DNA of 64,000 nucleotides from Lachnospiraceae bacterium UBA5899 (lineage in GTDB: Bacteria > Bacillota > Clostridia > Lachnospirales > Lachnospiraceae): positions 27,234 through 91,233 of the forward strand of contig DJEL01000046.1 in NCBI GenBank assembly GCA_002432425.1. Direction: 5' to 3'. The stretch's first letter is position 1; the number at the start of each line of letters is the position of its first letter. Shown piece by piece: positions 1 to 8,348 of this stretch. A program made the translations under genes and the position numbers. The notes beneath the pieces were generated by a model that had not been told where the DNA came from, did not search any database, and saw only the letters and a program-made list of their open reading frames with translations.

Positions 1-473
1 GACTGCACATAAATCTTGGCATTACTCTTGCCCAAGCCGAAGGACATGGCATTTTTGCCGCCTGCATGCTCGATAAGCTTTCGTCCCATAATCTGCCCAA
101 TGATAATAAACACTATAATAGGCAGGAAAACGGTTAATAAGCCGCTTAAAAGGGGTGAGGTTTTCGTTTCAATATTTTTGGAGAACGTGGCTCCCGCCTC
201 GTAAAGTCTCTCTGTCAGATTTGGGTCATCCATGGCGCCCGTTTTGTAAATCTGGGTTTCCGCCTTGTCCGTAAACACAATCTGGGAATCGGAAATTTCC
301 ACTTCCCCGATGTTTTTGTTCTCCGTCATGTTCATGAAGGTGCCGTAATCGACTTCCTTTACACGGTTTTCCATAATCATGGGAGTGACAAACATATTGA
401 ACAGGAAAAGTACCAGTAAAACAATTCCGTAATAATAAAGTAACGGTTTCTTGGGTGATTTGACTTCTTTCAT
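1..473 (-). CDS. ftsH: ATP-dependent zinc metalloprotease FtsH, N-terminal part (runs off window)
   Basis: About 157 residues are visible; the gene continues past base 1. The N-terminus is a short basic stretch, then a membrane helix (LLYYYGIVLLVLFLFNMF, about residues 11-28), an extracytoplasmic domain of roughly 75 residues (FtsH_ext type), a second helix (about 108-128, LLTVFLPIIVFIIIGQIM), and the linker GGKNAMSFGLGKSNAK that precedes the AAA domain in FtsH proteins. The AAA and peptidase domains lie outside, so ATPase and zinc motifs cannot be checked. FtsH is a membrane-anchored protease that degrades misfolded and regulatory membrane proteins. Start chosen at the ATG preceded by AGAGGAAATGAC. 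Identification rests on the two-helix layout and the linker motif. Confidence 0.9.
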   Translation of the reverse strand, partial: MKEVKSPKKPLLYYYGIVLLVLFLFNMFVTPMIMENRVKEVDYGTFMNMTENKNIGEVEISDSQIVFTDKAETQIYKTGAMDDPNLTERLYEAGATFSKNIETKTSPLLSGLLTVFLPIIVFIIIGQIMGRKLIEHAGGKNAMSFGLGKSNAKIYVQ

Positions 474-625
474 GTCATTTCCTCTCTTTTTGCCTGCTTT
501 GCGCATACATTCTTCTTATGTATTATGAGACATGCAAAATTTGTTATTCATATTTCTGTTCTCTATACTATAGCATATATCATACGGAATAACGATTAAA
601 AAAATATAAATTATTTAAGAAATTT

Positions 626-655
626 AAAAAACAGGACTGAGTTACCCCAGCCCTG
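626..655 (-). terminator. Rho-independent terminator after the zinc-ribbon gene
   Basis: On the minus strand ACAGGGCTG pairs with CAGTCCTGT (one G-T pair) around a 7-base loop and is followed at once by six T. It sits 12 bases past the stop of the zinc-ribbon gene and separates it from ftsH. Confidence 0.8.
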
Positions 656-667
656 TGATGCATACTT

Positions 668-1108
668 CTACAGTGCGGAATCTTCCTGCACAATATCTTT
701 TTTCTTAATCAGGCGGCTCTTGTACTCTTCTTTTACTTCGTACTTGCTGACACCCTGTAAAATCCGGATTTTCTCGCCGGTGGCATCGTCCTGCAGATAA
801 AAATCAAAGGTCTTTTTGTCTGCATAGTTTACCATGTGCGGTGTAAAATGCACGTTGGAAGGTGCCTGCGCCAGAAGCTGTTTGATTTCCTTTTTCTGCT
901 CCTTGTCTGCCTTGAAGCCGTTCATGCAGACCGGGCATACGGAATAATAGTCCGTTCCCATGGGAATTAAGGGGATATAGTCAAAGTGCCCCCATTTGGA
1001 ATCTCTGATAATTTCTCTCGGATAGGTGTGTCCGCAGTTGCAGGCTACCGGCTGACCGTAACATCCCTTGTTTTTTCTGAAATGCTGTACTCCATAATAA
1101 AAAATCAT
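668..1108 (-). CDS. Zinc-ribbon domain protein, function unknown
   Basis: A 146-residue soluble protein. The N-terminal half carries cysteines spaced like a zinc ribbon: CNCGHTYP near residue 23 and CPVC near residue 58, with an extra Cys at position 16. The C-terminal half is charged and has no motif I recognise. Small proteins starting MIFYYG with a split Cys-x-Cys / Cys-x-x-Cys ribbon are widespread in Clostridia and are usually annotated only as zinc-ribbon proteins. It stands alone between a terminator and the divergent GH13 gene. I assign no function; metal binding is inference from cysteine spacing. Confidence 0.7.
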   Translation of the reverse strand: MIFYYGVQHFRKNKGCYGQPVACNCGHTYPREIIRDSKWGHFDYIPLIPMGTDYYSVCPVCMNGFKADKEQKKEIKQLLAQAPSNVHFTPHMVNYADKKTFDFYLQDDATGEKIRILQGVSKYEVKEEYKSRLIKKKDIVQEDSAL

Positions 1109-1181
1109 AACTTCTCTCCTTTTCTCCCTCCCGGAAATGTTTTAACCCATATAGAAGAAATGTACCATATTTTGGCACGCT

Positions 1182-1210
1182 TTGCAATTCCCGCAGCTTT
1201 GCTTTATAAT
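1182..1210 (+). promoter_or_regulatory. Sigma-A promoter of the GH13 gene
   Basis: TTGCAA at 1182-1187, a 17-base spacer, and a perfect TATAAT at 1205-1210. The predicted start is near 1217, leaving a leader of about 30 bases with AAGGAGG at 1232-1238, seven bases before the ATG. Confidence 0.8.
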
Positions 1211-1245
1211 AAAGAATATCTGATTATCCGTAAGGAGGACATTTT

Positions 1246-2817
1246 ATGAGTAGCTGTGTAAAAGAACCCAAGTGGCTTGACAATGCTGTTTTTTATGAAA
1301 TTTATCCCCAGTCTTTTAACGATACCAATGCCGATGGTATCGGCGATATTCCCGGCATCATCGAAAAGCTGGACTACATTAAGGATTTAGGCTGTACCGC
1401 TCTCTGGCTCAACCCCTGTTTCCTTTCTCCCTTCGGCGACGCCGGTTATGACGTGGAGGATTATTATACGGTAGCACCCCGTTACGGCACCAACGCCGAC
1501 CTGGTGCGTCTTTTTAAGGAAGCGCATGAAAGGGATATGCATGTGATTTTAGACCTTGTACCCGGTCATACCGCCGTTACCTGCAAGTGGTTCAGGGAGT
1601 CCATGAAAGCGGAGAAAAACGCTTATACCGACCGTTATGTCTGGACGGACAACATCTGGGAAACGCCGGAAAGCATGGGCTGCATCCGCGGTATTTCCGA
1701 CCGTGACGGCTCCTGCGTCGTAAACTTTTTCTCCCATCAGCCGGCGTTAAACTACGGTTTCTACCGCCCCGACCCGGACAAAAAGTGGCAGCAGCCCATG
1801 GATGCCGAGGGTCCTATGGCTACCCGGGAGGAGCTTAAGAATATCATGCGTTTCTGGCTGGGTCTCGGCTGTGACGGTTTCCGTGTGGACATGGCTGGTT
1901 CCTTAGTGAAAAACGATGAGGACAGCAAGGGCACCATTTCCCTCTGGCAGGACATCCGCACTTTCCTTGACAAAGAATTTCCGGCTGCCGCCATGGTAAG
2001 CGAATGGGGCGAACCGGACAAGAGCCTTATCGGCGGTTTCCATATGGACTTCCTGCTGCATTTCGGTCCTTCCCACTACAACGATTTGTTCCGTTGTGAA
2101 GAGACTTATTTTTCCTCCCGCGGAAAAGGCAGCGCCAAAGAATTTGTGGCAAAATACAAAGAAAATTATGAAAAGACAAACGGCAGGGGGCTTATCTGCA
2201 TTCCTTCCGGCAACCATGATATGGACCGTCTGGCAAGAAGTCTTTCTCCCGAAGAAATGAAGATAGCGTTTGCTTTCCTGCTTTCCATGCCCGGTGCACC
2301 GTTTATTTATTACGGCGATGAAATCGGTCTGCGTTATGTGGAAGGACTTACTTCCGTAGAAGGCGGCTACGACAGAACCGGTTCCCGTTCTCCCATGCAA
2401 TGGGACAAAACGCCCAATGCCGGCTTTTCCTCCGCTCCCGCCGAAAAGCTTTATATCAAGCAGGATGATGTCCCGGACAGACCCGATGCGGCAAGCCAGT
2501 GTGCGGATGAAACCTCCCTGCGCAGTGAGGTAAAACGGCTCATTGCCCTGCGTATGGCGCATTCCGCCCTGCAGAGCAAGGGAACCGTTTCCTTCCTTGC
2601 CGACAATTATCCCCTTGCTTACGTGCGAAGCAGCGAAGAGGAAAGCATTCTGGTGATTATCAATCCCTCTGCAACACCGGCGGTTCTGTCCGCAGAGGAG
2701 CTGTGCGCCCTAAATAAAGAACTGCTTTACACCGTCGGCGGCACGATAAAAGAAACCGCCGACCACACTTTACAGGTGGACGGCGGCACCGCAGCTTTTA
2801 TTTCTCTTACAAAATAA
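1246..2817 (+). CDS. Cytoplasmic GH13 alpha-glucosidase/amylase family enzyme
   Basis: A 523-residue glycoside hydrolase family 13 protein without signal peptide, so it should act on imported maltodextrins. It opens with WLDNAVFYEIYPQSFNDTNADG, the typical start of the TIM barrel (quoted in two parts: YEIYPQSF and DTNADGIGD). Catalytic motifs are complete: conserved region I DLVPGHTA, nucleophile Asp in GFRVDMAG (about residue 217), acid/base Glu in SEWGEP (about 250), and the transition-state Asp in GNHDMD (about 328). A short beta domain follows. Region I has Gly where most relatives have Asn (VPNHT). Closest in layout to oligo-1,6-glucosidase or trehalose-synthase-like members; the exact linkage specificity cannot be told from sequence. 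It has its own promoter and faces the dehydrogenase gene tail to tail, 15 bases apart. Confidence 0.85.
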   Translation: MSSCVKEPKWLDNAVFYEIYPQSFNDTNADGIGDIPGIIEKLDYIKDLGCTALWLNPCFLSPFGDAGYDVEDYYTVAPRYGTNADLVRLFKEAHERDMHVILDLVPGHTAVTCKWFRESMKAEKNAYTDRYVWTDNIWETPESMGCIRGISDRDGSCVVNFFSHQPALNYGFYRPDPDKKWQQPMDAEGPMATREELKNIMRFWLGLGCDGFRVDMAGSLVKNDEDSKGTISLWQDIRTFLDKEFPAAAMVSEWGEPDKSLIGGFHMDFLLHFGPSHYNDLFRCEETYFSSRGKGSAKEFVAKYKENYEKTNGRGLICIPSGNHDMDRLARSLSPEEMKIAFAFLLSMPGAPFIYYGDEIGLRYVEGLTSVEGGYDRTGSRSPMQWDKTPNAGFSSAPAEKLYIKQDDVPDRPDAASQCADETSLRSEVKRLIALRMAHSALQSKGTVSFLADNYPLAYVRSSEEESILVIINPSATPAVLSAEELCALNKELLYTVGGTIKETADHTLQVDGGTAAFISLTK

Positions 2818-2832
2818 GGGTGGCTTTCTCTG

Positions 2833-3996
2833 TTACAGGGAAGCCTTCAGGATTGCCAGAATGTCCTCTTCCTTAAGCGGCGCCCAGGCATTTTCCAGAC
2901 CCTCATTTTCGGCAATGTGATGTGCCATTTCGGAAAGTCTGGACTCGTCGATGCCCACTTCCTTTAAGTGCATGGGAATGCCCATGGACTCAAACAGACT
3001 GTAGGTTTTATCGATGGTCTTTTCCGCAATTTCAAAATCGGGCAGGGATGCATCAATACCGAAAATATGCTCGCCGAAGCTGACAAAACGCTCCATGGTC
3101 TTTTCGTTTAAGATGTATTTCATCCATCTGGGTGTGAGGATTGCAAGACCCTCGCCGTGGGTAATGTCGTAATATGCACTCAGGGCGTGCTCCATACCGT
3201 GAAGCGGCCAGCCGGAAGGGCTGTTGCCTATTGCCAGAATACCGTTGCAGGCAAGGGAGCAATCCGCCATCAGCTCTGCTCTGGCATCGTAATTGTCCGG
3301 CTCTTCCAGAGCAACTTTTACATTTTCTATAAGGCTCTTGATAACGGTTTCGCACATGCCGTCGGAAAGGGTGGTGTGCACGCCGCAGAAATACTGCTCC
3401 ATCACATGGTTGATGGCATCGGCGGTACCTGCTGCCGTCTGCTTTTTCGATACGGAGAAGGTGTATTCCGGGTCTAAAATGGAAACTCTGGGATAGAGCA
3501 AATCATCCATATAGCCAATCTTGTCGTTGGTTTCCGTGCGGGAAATAACACAGCCGGGGTCGTATTCGGAACCGGTTGCCGCCAGTGTCAGGATGTCCAC
3601 AAGGGGAAGGGCTTCTTTTGCCTTTACCTGATAGGTAATCAAATCCCAGGGGTCTCCTTCATAGCATGCGCCCGCGCAGATTGCCTTAGAGCAGTCCAGC
3701 ACGCTGCCGCCGCCCACAGCCAGCACCACATCAATTTTATGTTCTTTGCAAAGTCTGACGCCTTCCAGCACACTGGGGTCATACTTGGGGTTGGGTGCAA
3801 TGCCGGACAGTTCGTATACTTCAAAGCCTTCCAGCAGTTTTTTCACCTCGTCGTAGAGTCCCATTTTTTTAATGCTGCCGCCACCGTAAGTCAGAAGCAC
3901 TTTCGTGCCGTAGGGTTTTAATGCCTCCGGAAGTTTTTTTACCGCATCTTTTCCGAAAATCAGTTTAGTCGGTGTACAGTACGTGAAATTTTCCAT
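2833..3996 (-). CDS. Iron-containing alcohol dehydrogenase (butanol dehydrogenase-like)
   Basis: A 387-residue group III alcohol dehydrogenase that interconverts aldehydes and alcohols with NAD(P)H, probably in fermentative redox balance or aldehyde detoxification. It begins MENFTYCTPTKLIFG, shows the nucleotide-binding GGGSVLDCSKAI near residue 95, and metal ligands in GTADAINHVMEQYF and in HGMEHALSAYYDITHG. I chose the ATG at 3996 because AGAGAGG lies seven bases upstream; the longer reading frame adds 14 residues that do not fit the family. It follows the MerR gene by 35 bases and is very likely co-transcribed, as in AdhR-adh pairs. Physiological substrate unknown. Confidence 0.9.
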   Translation of the reverse strand: MENFTYCTPTKLIFGKDAVKKLPEALKPYGTKVLLTYGGGSIKKMGLYDEVKKLLEGFEVYELSGIAPNPKYDPSVLEGVRLCKEHKIDVVLAVGGGSVLDCSKAICAGACYEGDPWDLITYQVKAKEALPLVDILTLAATGSEYDPGCVISRTETNDKIGYMDDLLYPRVSILDPEYTFSVSKKQTAAGTADAINHVMEQYFCGVHTTLSDGMCETVIKSLIENVKVALEEPDNYDARAELMADCSLACNGILAIGNSPSGWPLHGMEHALSAYYDITHGEGLAILTPRWMKYILNEKTMERFVSFGEHIFGIDASLPDFEIAEKTIDKTYSLFESMGIPMHLKEVGIDESRLSEMAHHIAENEGLENAWAPLKEEDILAILKASL

Positions 3997-4031
3997 AGTT
4001 TTTCCTCTCTTTCTTTGAAACATTTTTGCAG

Positions 4032-4430
4032 TTAGCATTTGCCGTTTTCTTCCTCTTTATCCCAGACAAGTTTGCCGGTCTTTACCGCCACCTCGTAACG
4101 GGATATTTTGTAATTCAGTTTGTCGAGCATCCGGTCAATCTGTGCCTTCTGTTCCAAAAGATTTTCCCGCTGTTCCTGCAAAAGCTGCAATCTTGCCGGA
4201 ATGGTGCTGTCGCCTTCCTGAAACAGCCTGACATATTCTATCATGGCTTCAATGGGAACGCCCGCACTCCGCATGCAGACCGCCAGTTCCACCCAGCCGA
4301 GGTCCTCCGGGCCGTAATCCCGGATGCCGCCCGATGTTCGTTTTACCGGCGGAATCATGCCCACCCTCTCGTAATATCTAAGCGTATCGCCGGAGAGTCC
4401 GTATTTTTCACTTACTTCTTTGATTGTCAT
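4032..4430 (-). CDS. MerR-family transcriptional regulator, AdhR-like
   Basis: A 132-residue regulator. The N-terminal winged helix reads MTIKEVSEKYGLSGDTLRYYERVGMI, the family hallmark (quote split: MTIKEVSEKYGLSG / DTLRYYERVGMI), followed by a dimerisation coiled coil (about residues 78-115, LQEQRENLLEQKAQIDRMLDKL). There is one internal cysteine (VCMRSAG) and one at the last residue, so an aldehyde- or thiol-sensing role like AdhR is possible but unproven. It is the first gene of a two-gene unit with the alcohol dehydrogenase, and its promoter has the MerR signature spacing. Confidence 0.88.
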   Translation of the reverse strand: MTIKEVSEKYGLSGDTLRYYERVGMIPPVKRTSGGIRDYGPEDLGWVELAVCMRSAGVPIEAMIEYVRLFQEGDSTIPARLQLLQEQRENLLEQKAQIDRMLDKLNYKISRYEVAVKTGKLVWDKEEENGKC

Positions 4431-4507
4431 GCCTCACACCTCACTTATCTGTTTGCCGGTGCATTTTCCGTTTATTGCGCCCGCCTATTTCTGCTTTTCC
4501 TGTCCTT

Positions 4508-4538
4508 ATTGTAATCCTTGGAGTCCACTCCAAGTCAA
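4508..4538 (-). promoter_or_regulatory. MerR-type promoter with 19-bp spacer and embedded operator
   Basis: Reading the minus strand: TTGACT (-35, 4533-4538), 19-base spacer, TACAAT (-10, 4508-4513). The spacer is almost filled by a perfect inverted repeat CTTGGAGT-GG-ACTCCAAG (4517-4534). A 19-base spacer holding a palindrome is the signature of promoters that MerR proteins activate by DNA distortion. It should drive merR and the dehydrogenase. Confidence 0.88.
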
Positions 4539-4822
4539 GATTTTTTTACTGCCATTAAAAAATGTAAAAGTAAATTTCGCATGCCCGGTTTTATCTTTGC
4601 CGCAGACGGAAAAAAACTCCCGCACAGCAGGCTCTCCCTGCGTACAGAAGCTTTTTCTCCTTTTGTCTGTAGAATTCCCTTTCCTACACATAATGTCTTA
4701 TTGTTTACACTTGCAACAAGACTCGGTGCCGTAATCATTGTTCCGAAATACAAAAGTCATCCCCAAAAATTCTGTTTTTCTCGATTAGCGGCCTCCCCCG
4801 ATATAGAATTAGCCGAAAGGTG
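4539..4822. other. Non-coding gap with no recognised feature
   Basis: About 280 bases between the MerR promoter and the end of the first TetR gene. Short open frames here have no ribosome-binding site or recognisable domain, and I see no clear terminator hairpin for the TetR gene. Confidence 0.5.
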
Positions 4823-5536
4823 CTAAGTAGTTGTCTTTTTTGTCCGGTCCGTCATGACCGCATCAAATCCCGCTTCCGCTTCCCTTACCGTTTCCTTGAT
4901 AATCCGTTCGGCAATGGGTTTGATGTCCATATGTAACACAAAATCCGTAAGCTGCTCCCTTGTTTCATCCGGTACTTTGTACAACAGGCAGTTGCAATAC
5001 AGAAAGCGCCAGATTTTCTGTTCCATGGTAAAATACAAATCGCATTTTTTTGCCATAAAGCCCCGCATCATGCCCGCGGATGCGATTTCCATTTCGTAGA
5101 AATCCTTGAGTCCGCATTCCGGCACATATCTCTGGAAAATCTGCCTCCACTTTTCTGCTGTTTCCTTATAGATAAACTCCATGGTGGACGGCAGCGAATA
5201 TGCCATGGTATACACTTCCCGGATAGGCTCGGACAGCTCCGCGATGTAAAGCTGCAGTACCGTCTGCACCACATAGGTGTGCAGCGGGTCTTCGTCTTTT
5301 TTAAGAACCTTTGCCGTGGCTGCAAACTGGCTGGCAAACATCCTCTTGGTCAGTTCCAAAAGCAGCGCTTCCTTATTTTCAAAGGCGGCAAAGAACGAAG
5401 AGGGCGCCATGCCCGCTTTTCTGGCAATGGCTGCTGTCGTTGTCTTTTCATATCCGTTTTCGAGGAATAACTTCACAGCCGCCAGGAGCATTTTGTTTCT
5501 TCGTGTTAATCCTTTTTGCTGTAATCCCCTTGGCAT
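4823..5536 (-). CDS. TetR/AcrR-family regulator, copy 1 of a paralogous pair
   Basis: A 237-residue TetR protein: N-terminal helix-turn-helix (ENGYEKTTTAAIARKAGMAP, then FFAAFENKEALLLEL) and a longer ligand-binding domain. The start at 5536 follows ACGGAGGAACACG. Its first 40 or so residues are almost identical to those of the gene at 5755-6456, and the C-terminal domains are clearly related, so the pair arose by duplication. A perfect 18-base palindrome overlaps its promoter, suggesting autorepression. No exporter or enzyme is linked closely enough to name a target. Confidence 0.85.
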   Translation of the reverse strand: MPRGLQQKGLTRRNKMLLAAVKLFLENGYEKTTTAAIARKAGMAPSSFFAAFENKEALLLELTKRMFASQFAATAKVLKKDEDPLHTYVVQTVLQLYIAELSEPIREVYTMAYSLPSTMEFIYKETAEKWRQIFQRYVPECGLKDFYEMEIASAGMMRGFMAKKCDLYFTMEQKIWRFLYCNCLLYKVPDETREQLTDFVLHMDIKPIAERIIKETVREAEAGFDAVMTDRTKKTTT

Positions 5537-5569
5537 CGTGTTCCTCCGTAAGTGTATTCGCAAGTCTAC

Positions 5570-5613
5570 TATTGACTATAGTCAATAATAGCACACTTTT
5601 TTATTGTCAACAA
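5570..5613 (-). promoter_or_regulatory. Promoter with TetR-like palindromic operator
   Basis: On the minus strand TTGTTG (5608-5613), 17 bases, TATTAT (5585-5590). The -10 overlaps a perfect 18-base palindrome TATTGACTATAGTCAATA (5570-5587), placed to block transcription of the TetR gene just downstream. Confidence 0.75.
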
Positions 5614-5665
5614 TGACCTATTTTATTTTTTGATACCAAAAGTATTGATTATTTATCATATTTTT

Positions 5666-5706
5666 CAAAAAAAGACCCCTTCACCGGATTTTATCCGGGA
5701 AAGGGG
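5666..5706 (-). terminator. Rho-independent terminator after TetR copy 2
   Basis: Nested arms CCCCTT..CCGGAT and ATCCGG..AAGGGG form a hairpin; read on the minus strand it is followed by a run of seven T. It separates the two TetR genes, so they are not one operon. Confidence 0.8.
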
Positions 5707-5754
5707 CATGAAAAATCTGTCGTTCTGTCCTTTCTGCTTGCTTTATCAATTCCA

Positions 5755-6456
5755 TTATCTTTCCGGTTGCATGGCGGCTTCAAAACCTTCTTCCGCACTT
5801 TTCACCGTTTTTTTGATAATTTCCTCCGCAATGGGTTTCAAATCCAGCTTGAACACCATCTCTACGATTTCGTTCTGCAGTTCCTCCGGTACCTTATACA
5901 TGGTAAAACAGCAGGTATAAAACCGTTTCAGCTTCTGCTCCATGGTAAAATACATGTTGCAGCGCTTTGCCATAAAGCCCCGCATCGCTCCTGCGGAAGC
6001 AATATCCATTTCGTAAAAATCCTTCAAATCGGCGCCTGGCAGGAAGTCGTGAAACACCGTCTGCCACTTTTCTGCCGTCATCCGGTAGAGGTATTCGGAG
6101 GTTTCCGGCAGTGTGTAAGCCATTACATACAATTCCCGCAGCGGCTCCGACATTTCCGTAATATACATCTGCAGCGCCGTTTCCACCGCATAGGTATGCA
6201 GCGGGTTCAGCTTATACTGCGCCAGAAGATGCTCCGTCGCCTGAAACTGGCTGCTGAACATTCTTTTAACCAGCGTCAGCAAAAGCTCCTCCTTGCTGTC
6301 AAACACCGAGAAGAATGCCGATGCCGGCATCCCCGCTTCTTCCGCTATCGCCGCCGTTGTTGTTTTTTCATATCCGTTTATTAAAAAGAGCTTTACCGCC
6401 GCCAACAGCATTTTGTTCCGTTTGGTAAGCCCCTTCTGCTGTAATCCCCTTGGCAT
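5755..6456 (-). CDS. TetR/AcrR-family regulator, copy 2 of a paralogous pair
   Basis: A 233-residue TetR protein. It shares the opening MPRGLQQKGLT-RNKMLLAAV with copy 1 and the same helix-turn-helix frame (NGYEKTTTAAIAEEAGMPAS). Both retain a similar C-terminal layout (KDFYEM(D/E)IASAGAMRGFMAK in copy 2), which likely reflects dimer and ligand surfaces. Start at 6456 follows TGTGGGGG. It has its own promoter and terminator. Unlike copy 1, I find no matching palindrome at its promoter, so the two may differ in autoregulation. Target genes unknown. Confidence 0.85.
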   Translation of the reverse strand: MPRGLQQKGLTKRNKMLLAAVKLFLINGYEKTTTAAIAEEAGMPASAFFSVFDSKEELLLTLVKRMFSSQFQATEHLLAQYKLNPLHTYAVETALQMYITEMSEPLRELYVMAYTLPETSEYLYRMTAEKWQTVFHDFLPGADLKDFYEMDIASAGAMRGFMAKRCNMYFTMEQKLKRFYTCCFTMYKVPEELQNEIVEMVFKLDLKPIAEEIIKKTVKSAEEGFEAAMQPER

Positions 6457-6493
6457 GTCATTCCCCCACAATCCTGTTTTCTCTTGCTACTGT

Positions 6494-6712
6494 TTATGAT
6501 ACCATGTCCCATTTTTTATTGCAAGAAATCCGATATTCATTTCGTTGTTCCCCCGCATTTTCTTTTGCTGGTTTGCTTTCTTCCATGCCTTTTCTTTGCC
6601 TGTTTTTGCATTCTCTGCAGTAGTTTTTTACTGTTGCCGCCGTACAGTAGTCTAAATCACAAAGCACCGGCAGAATTTCCGTAAAGCCGTGTTTCCTTGC
6701 AAATTCTTCCAT
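6494..6712 (-). pseudogene. Possible C-terminal remnant of an L-2-amino-thiazoline-carboxylate hydrolase-like protein
   Basis: A 72-residue open frame whose first part (CPMEEFARKHGFTEILPVLC, then DLDY, with the CP just upstream of the ATG) resembles the C-terminal part of the L-2-amino-thiazoline-4-carboxylate hydrolase-like family common in Clostridia. The rest lacks the expected continuation, there is no ribosome-binding site, and the TetR promoter lies within its 3' end. I read it as a decayed fragment; chance similarity is possible. From memory of the family, not a search. Confidence 0.3.
6496..6524 (-). promoter_or_regulatory. Promoter of TetR copy 2
   Basis: Minus strand TTGCAA (6519-6524), 17-base spacer, TATCAT (6496-6501). 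The predicted start is about 35 bases upstream of the TetR start codon. Confidence 0.65.
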
Positions 6713-6777
6713 GGGGCATTTGGTGAACTTTGCGTTCTTCTTTACACTCTTCCGTACTTTCTACTTTACGTCCTTCT

Positions 6778-8334
6778 TTACTTTCTTCCTTGTCTTCCTC
6801 TTTTTCTGCCGCGTCCGTAGATGACCGTCAGGCGTTTCATCTGTCCGGCAAGCTCCTCCGTAAAGTCGCCTTTTTCCATGCGCCAGGTCCAGTTGCCGCC
6901 CAGTGTGGAAGGGGTGTTGATACGCGCCTCCTTGTCCAGACACAGGTAATCCTGCATGGGTATCATACAGAGATTTGCCACACTGCTCATGGCAAGGGCA
7001 ATGAAATTCCACGAAAGCGTATCCTCGTCCAGCGCCGGAATACGCATATACTCTCTGGCAAACGCCCGGCTCTCCGCACTGATTTCATGATACCAGCCGC
7101 GGGTCGTGGTGTTGTCGTGGGTTCCCGTGTATACCACCGAATTCGGAGTATAGGTGTGAGGCAGGTAATTGCTCGGCTCCCTGGGGTCAAAGGCAAACTG
7201 CAGCACCTTCATGCCGGGGTAGCCGGAGTCTTTTAAAAGCTCCTTTACGGACTCCGTTAAAAATCCCAGGTCCTCTGCAATGATGGGTAAATCCCCTAAC
7301 TTTTCTTTCACGGTACGGAACAAATCCATGCCCGGTCCCGGCATCCACTTGCCGAATTCCGCCGTCTTATCCCCATAGGGTATCGCATAATACTCATCAA
7401 ATCCACGGAAATGGTCAATCCGGACCACATCATATAAGGAAAAACAATGGGCAATGCGTTTCAGCCACCATTCGTATCCGGTCTTTTTATGGTAATCCCA
7501 GGCAAACAGCGGATTGCCCCAGAGCTGCCCGGTTGCGGAAAAGGCATCGGGCGGACAGCCTGCCACACCGGTGGGAAGATTGTCTTCCCCTATCTGGAAT
7601 AATTTCGGGTTTGCCCAGGTATCGGCGCTGTCAAATGCCACATAAATGGGAATGTCGCCGATGATTTCAATGCCCTGTGCGTTGGCATAGGCATGCAGCT
7701 TATCCCACTGTTTCCGGAATTCATACTGCTGGAAACGGTAAAAATCCATTTCCGTTTTCAAGGCAGCCTTTGCATCCTCCATGGCTTCCGGTTCTCTGTT
7801 CCGGTAAGCATCCGGCCACTCTGCAAAGCTGATGCCGCCCTGTTTGTCCTTGATTGCCATAAAGAGACAGTAATCGGTCAGCCAGTCCTCATTTTCCGTT
7901 AAAAATTTTTCATAGGAGGCATCCGGCTTGAACCGGGAAAATGCCTTGCGGAGGAGAGGAAATCTGTGAAAATACAGCCATTCATAATCTATCGGGGAGA
8001 TGACCGCCTCCGCAGAGGTTTCTTCCTCAACTGTCTCATCGGATGCTCGCTCACCCTGGGCGGCGGGCATGCTCTCTTCGCACTCTTTTTTCGTGAGCAG
8101 CCCTTCTTTTATCAGGGTTTCCGGGTCAATAAAATAAGGGTTTCCCGCAAAGGTGGAGAAGGACTGATACGGGGAGTCCCCATAACCGGTCGGACCAAGG
8201 GGCAAAATCTGCCACTTGGTCTGTCCGGACTCTTTTAACATATCTACAAATTCATAAGCTTCCTTGGAGAAGCAGCCGATTCCGTACGCTGACGGCAAGG
8301 AAAAAACCGGCATTAAAACACCACATTCTCTCAT
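6778..8334 (-). CDS. malQ: 4-alpha-glucanotransferase (amylomaltase)
   Basis: A 518-residue GH77 enzyme that transfers alpha-1,4-glucan segments between maltodextrins and releases glucose in the cytoplasm, keeping chains long enough for the phosphorylase encoded next door. Landmarks: GYGDSPYQSFSTFAGNPYFID near residue 55 (in pieces GDSPYQSFS and GNPYFID), nucleophile Asp in RIDHFRGFDEYY (about 290), acid/base Glu in IIAEDLGFLT (about 340), and THDNTTTRGW (about 390). An acidic insert near residues 100-115 (DETVEEETSAEA) is unusual. The frame ends with a basic tail GRGRKRGRQGRK after the usual family end at LTVIYGR. Start at 8334 chosen because AAAGGA lies nine bases upstream; an in-frame GTG at 8352 overlaps glgP. 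The gap to glgP is 14 bases. Confidence 0.93.
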   Translation of the reverse strand: MRECGVLMPVFSLPSAYGIGCFSKEAYEFVDMLKESGQTKWQILPLGPTGYGDSPYQSFSTFAGNPYFIDPETLIKEGLLTKKECEESMPAAQGERASDETVEEETSAEAVISPIDYEWLYFHRFPLLRKAFSRFKPDASYEKFLTENEDWLTDYCLFMAIKDKQGGISFAEWPDAYRNREPEAMEDAKAALKTEMDFYRFQQYEFRKQWDKLHAYANAQGIEIIGDIPIYVAFDSADTWANPKLFQIGEDNLPTGVAGCPPDAFSATGQLWGNPLFAWDYHKKTGYEWWLKRIAHCFSLYDVVRIDHFRGFDEYYAIPYGDKTAEFGKWMPGPGMDLFRTVKEKLGDLPIIAEDLGFLTESVKELLKDSGYPGMKVLQFAFDPREPSNYLPHTYTPNSVVYTGTHDNTTTRGWYHEISAESRAFAREYMRIPALDEDTLSWNFIALAMSSVANLCMIPMQDYLCLDKEARINTPSTLGGNWTWRMEKGDFTEELAGQMKRLTVIYGRGRKRGRQGRK

Positions 8335-8348
8335 GGTACTCATTCCTT

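Noticed and set aside
1903..2562. A 219-codon minus-strand frame
   Set aside because: Antisense to the GH13 gene with its catalytic motifs; no domain on the minus strand.
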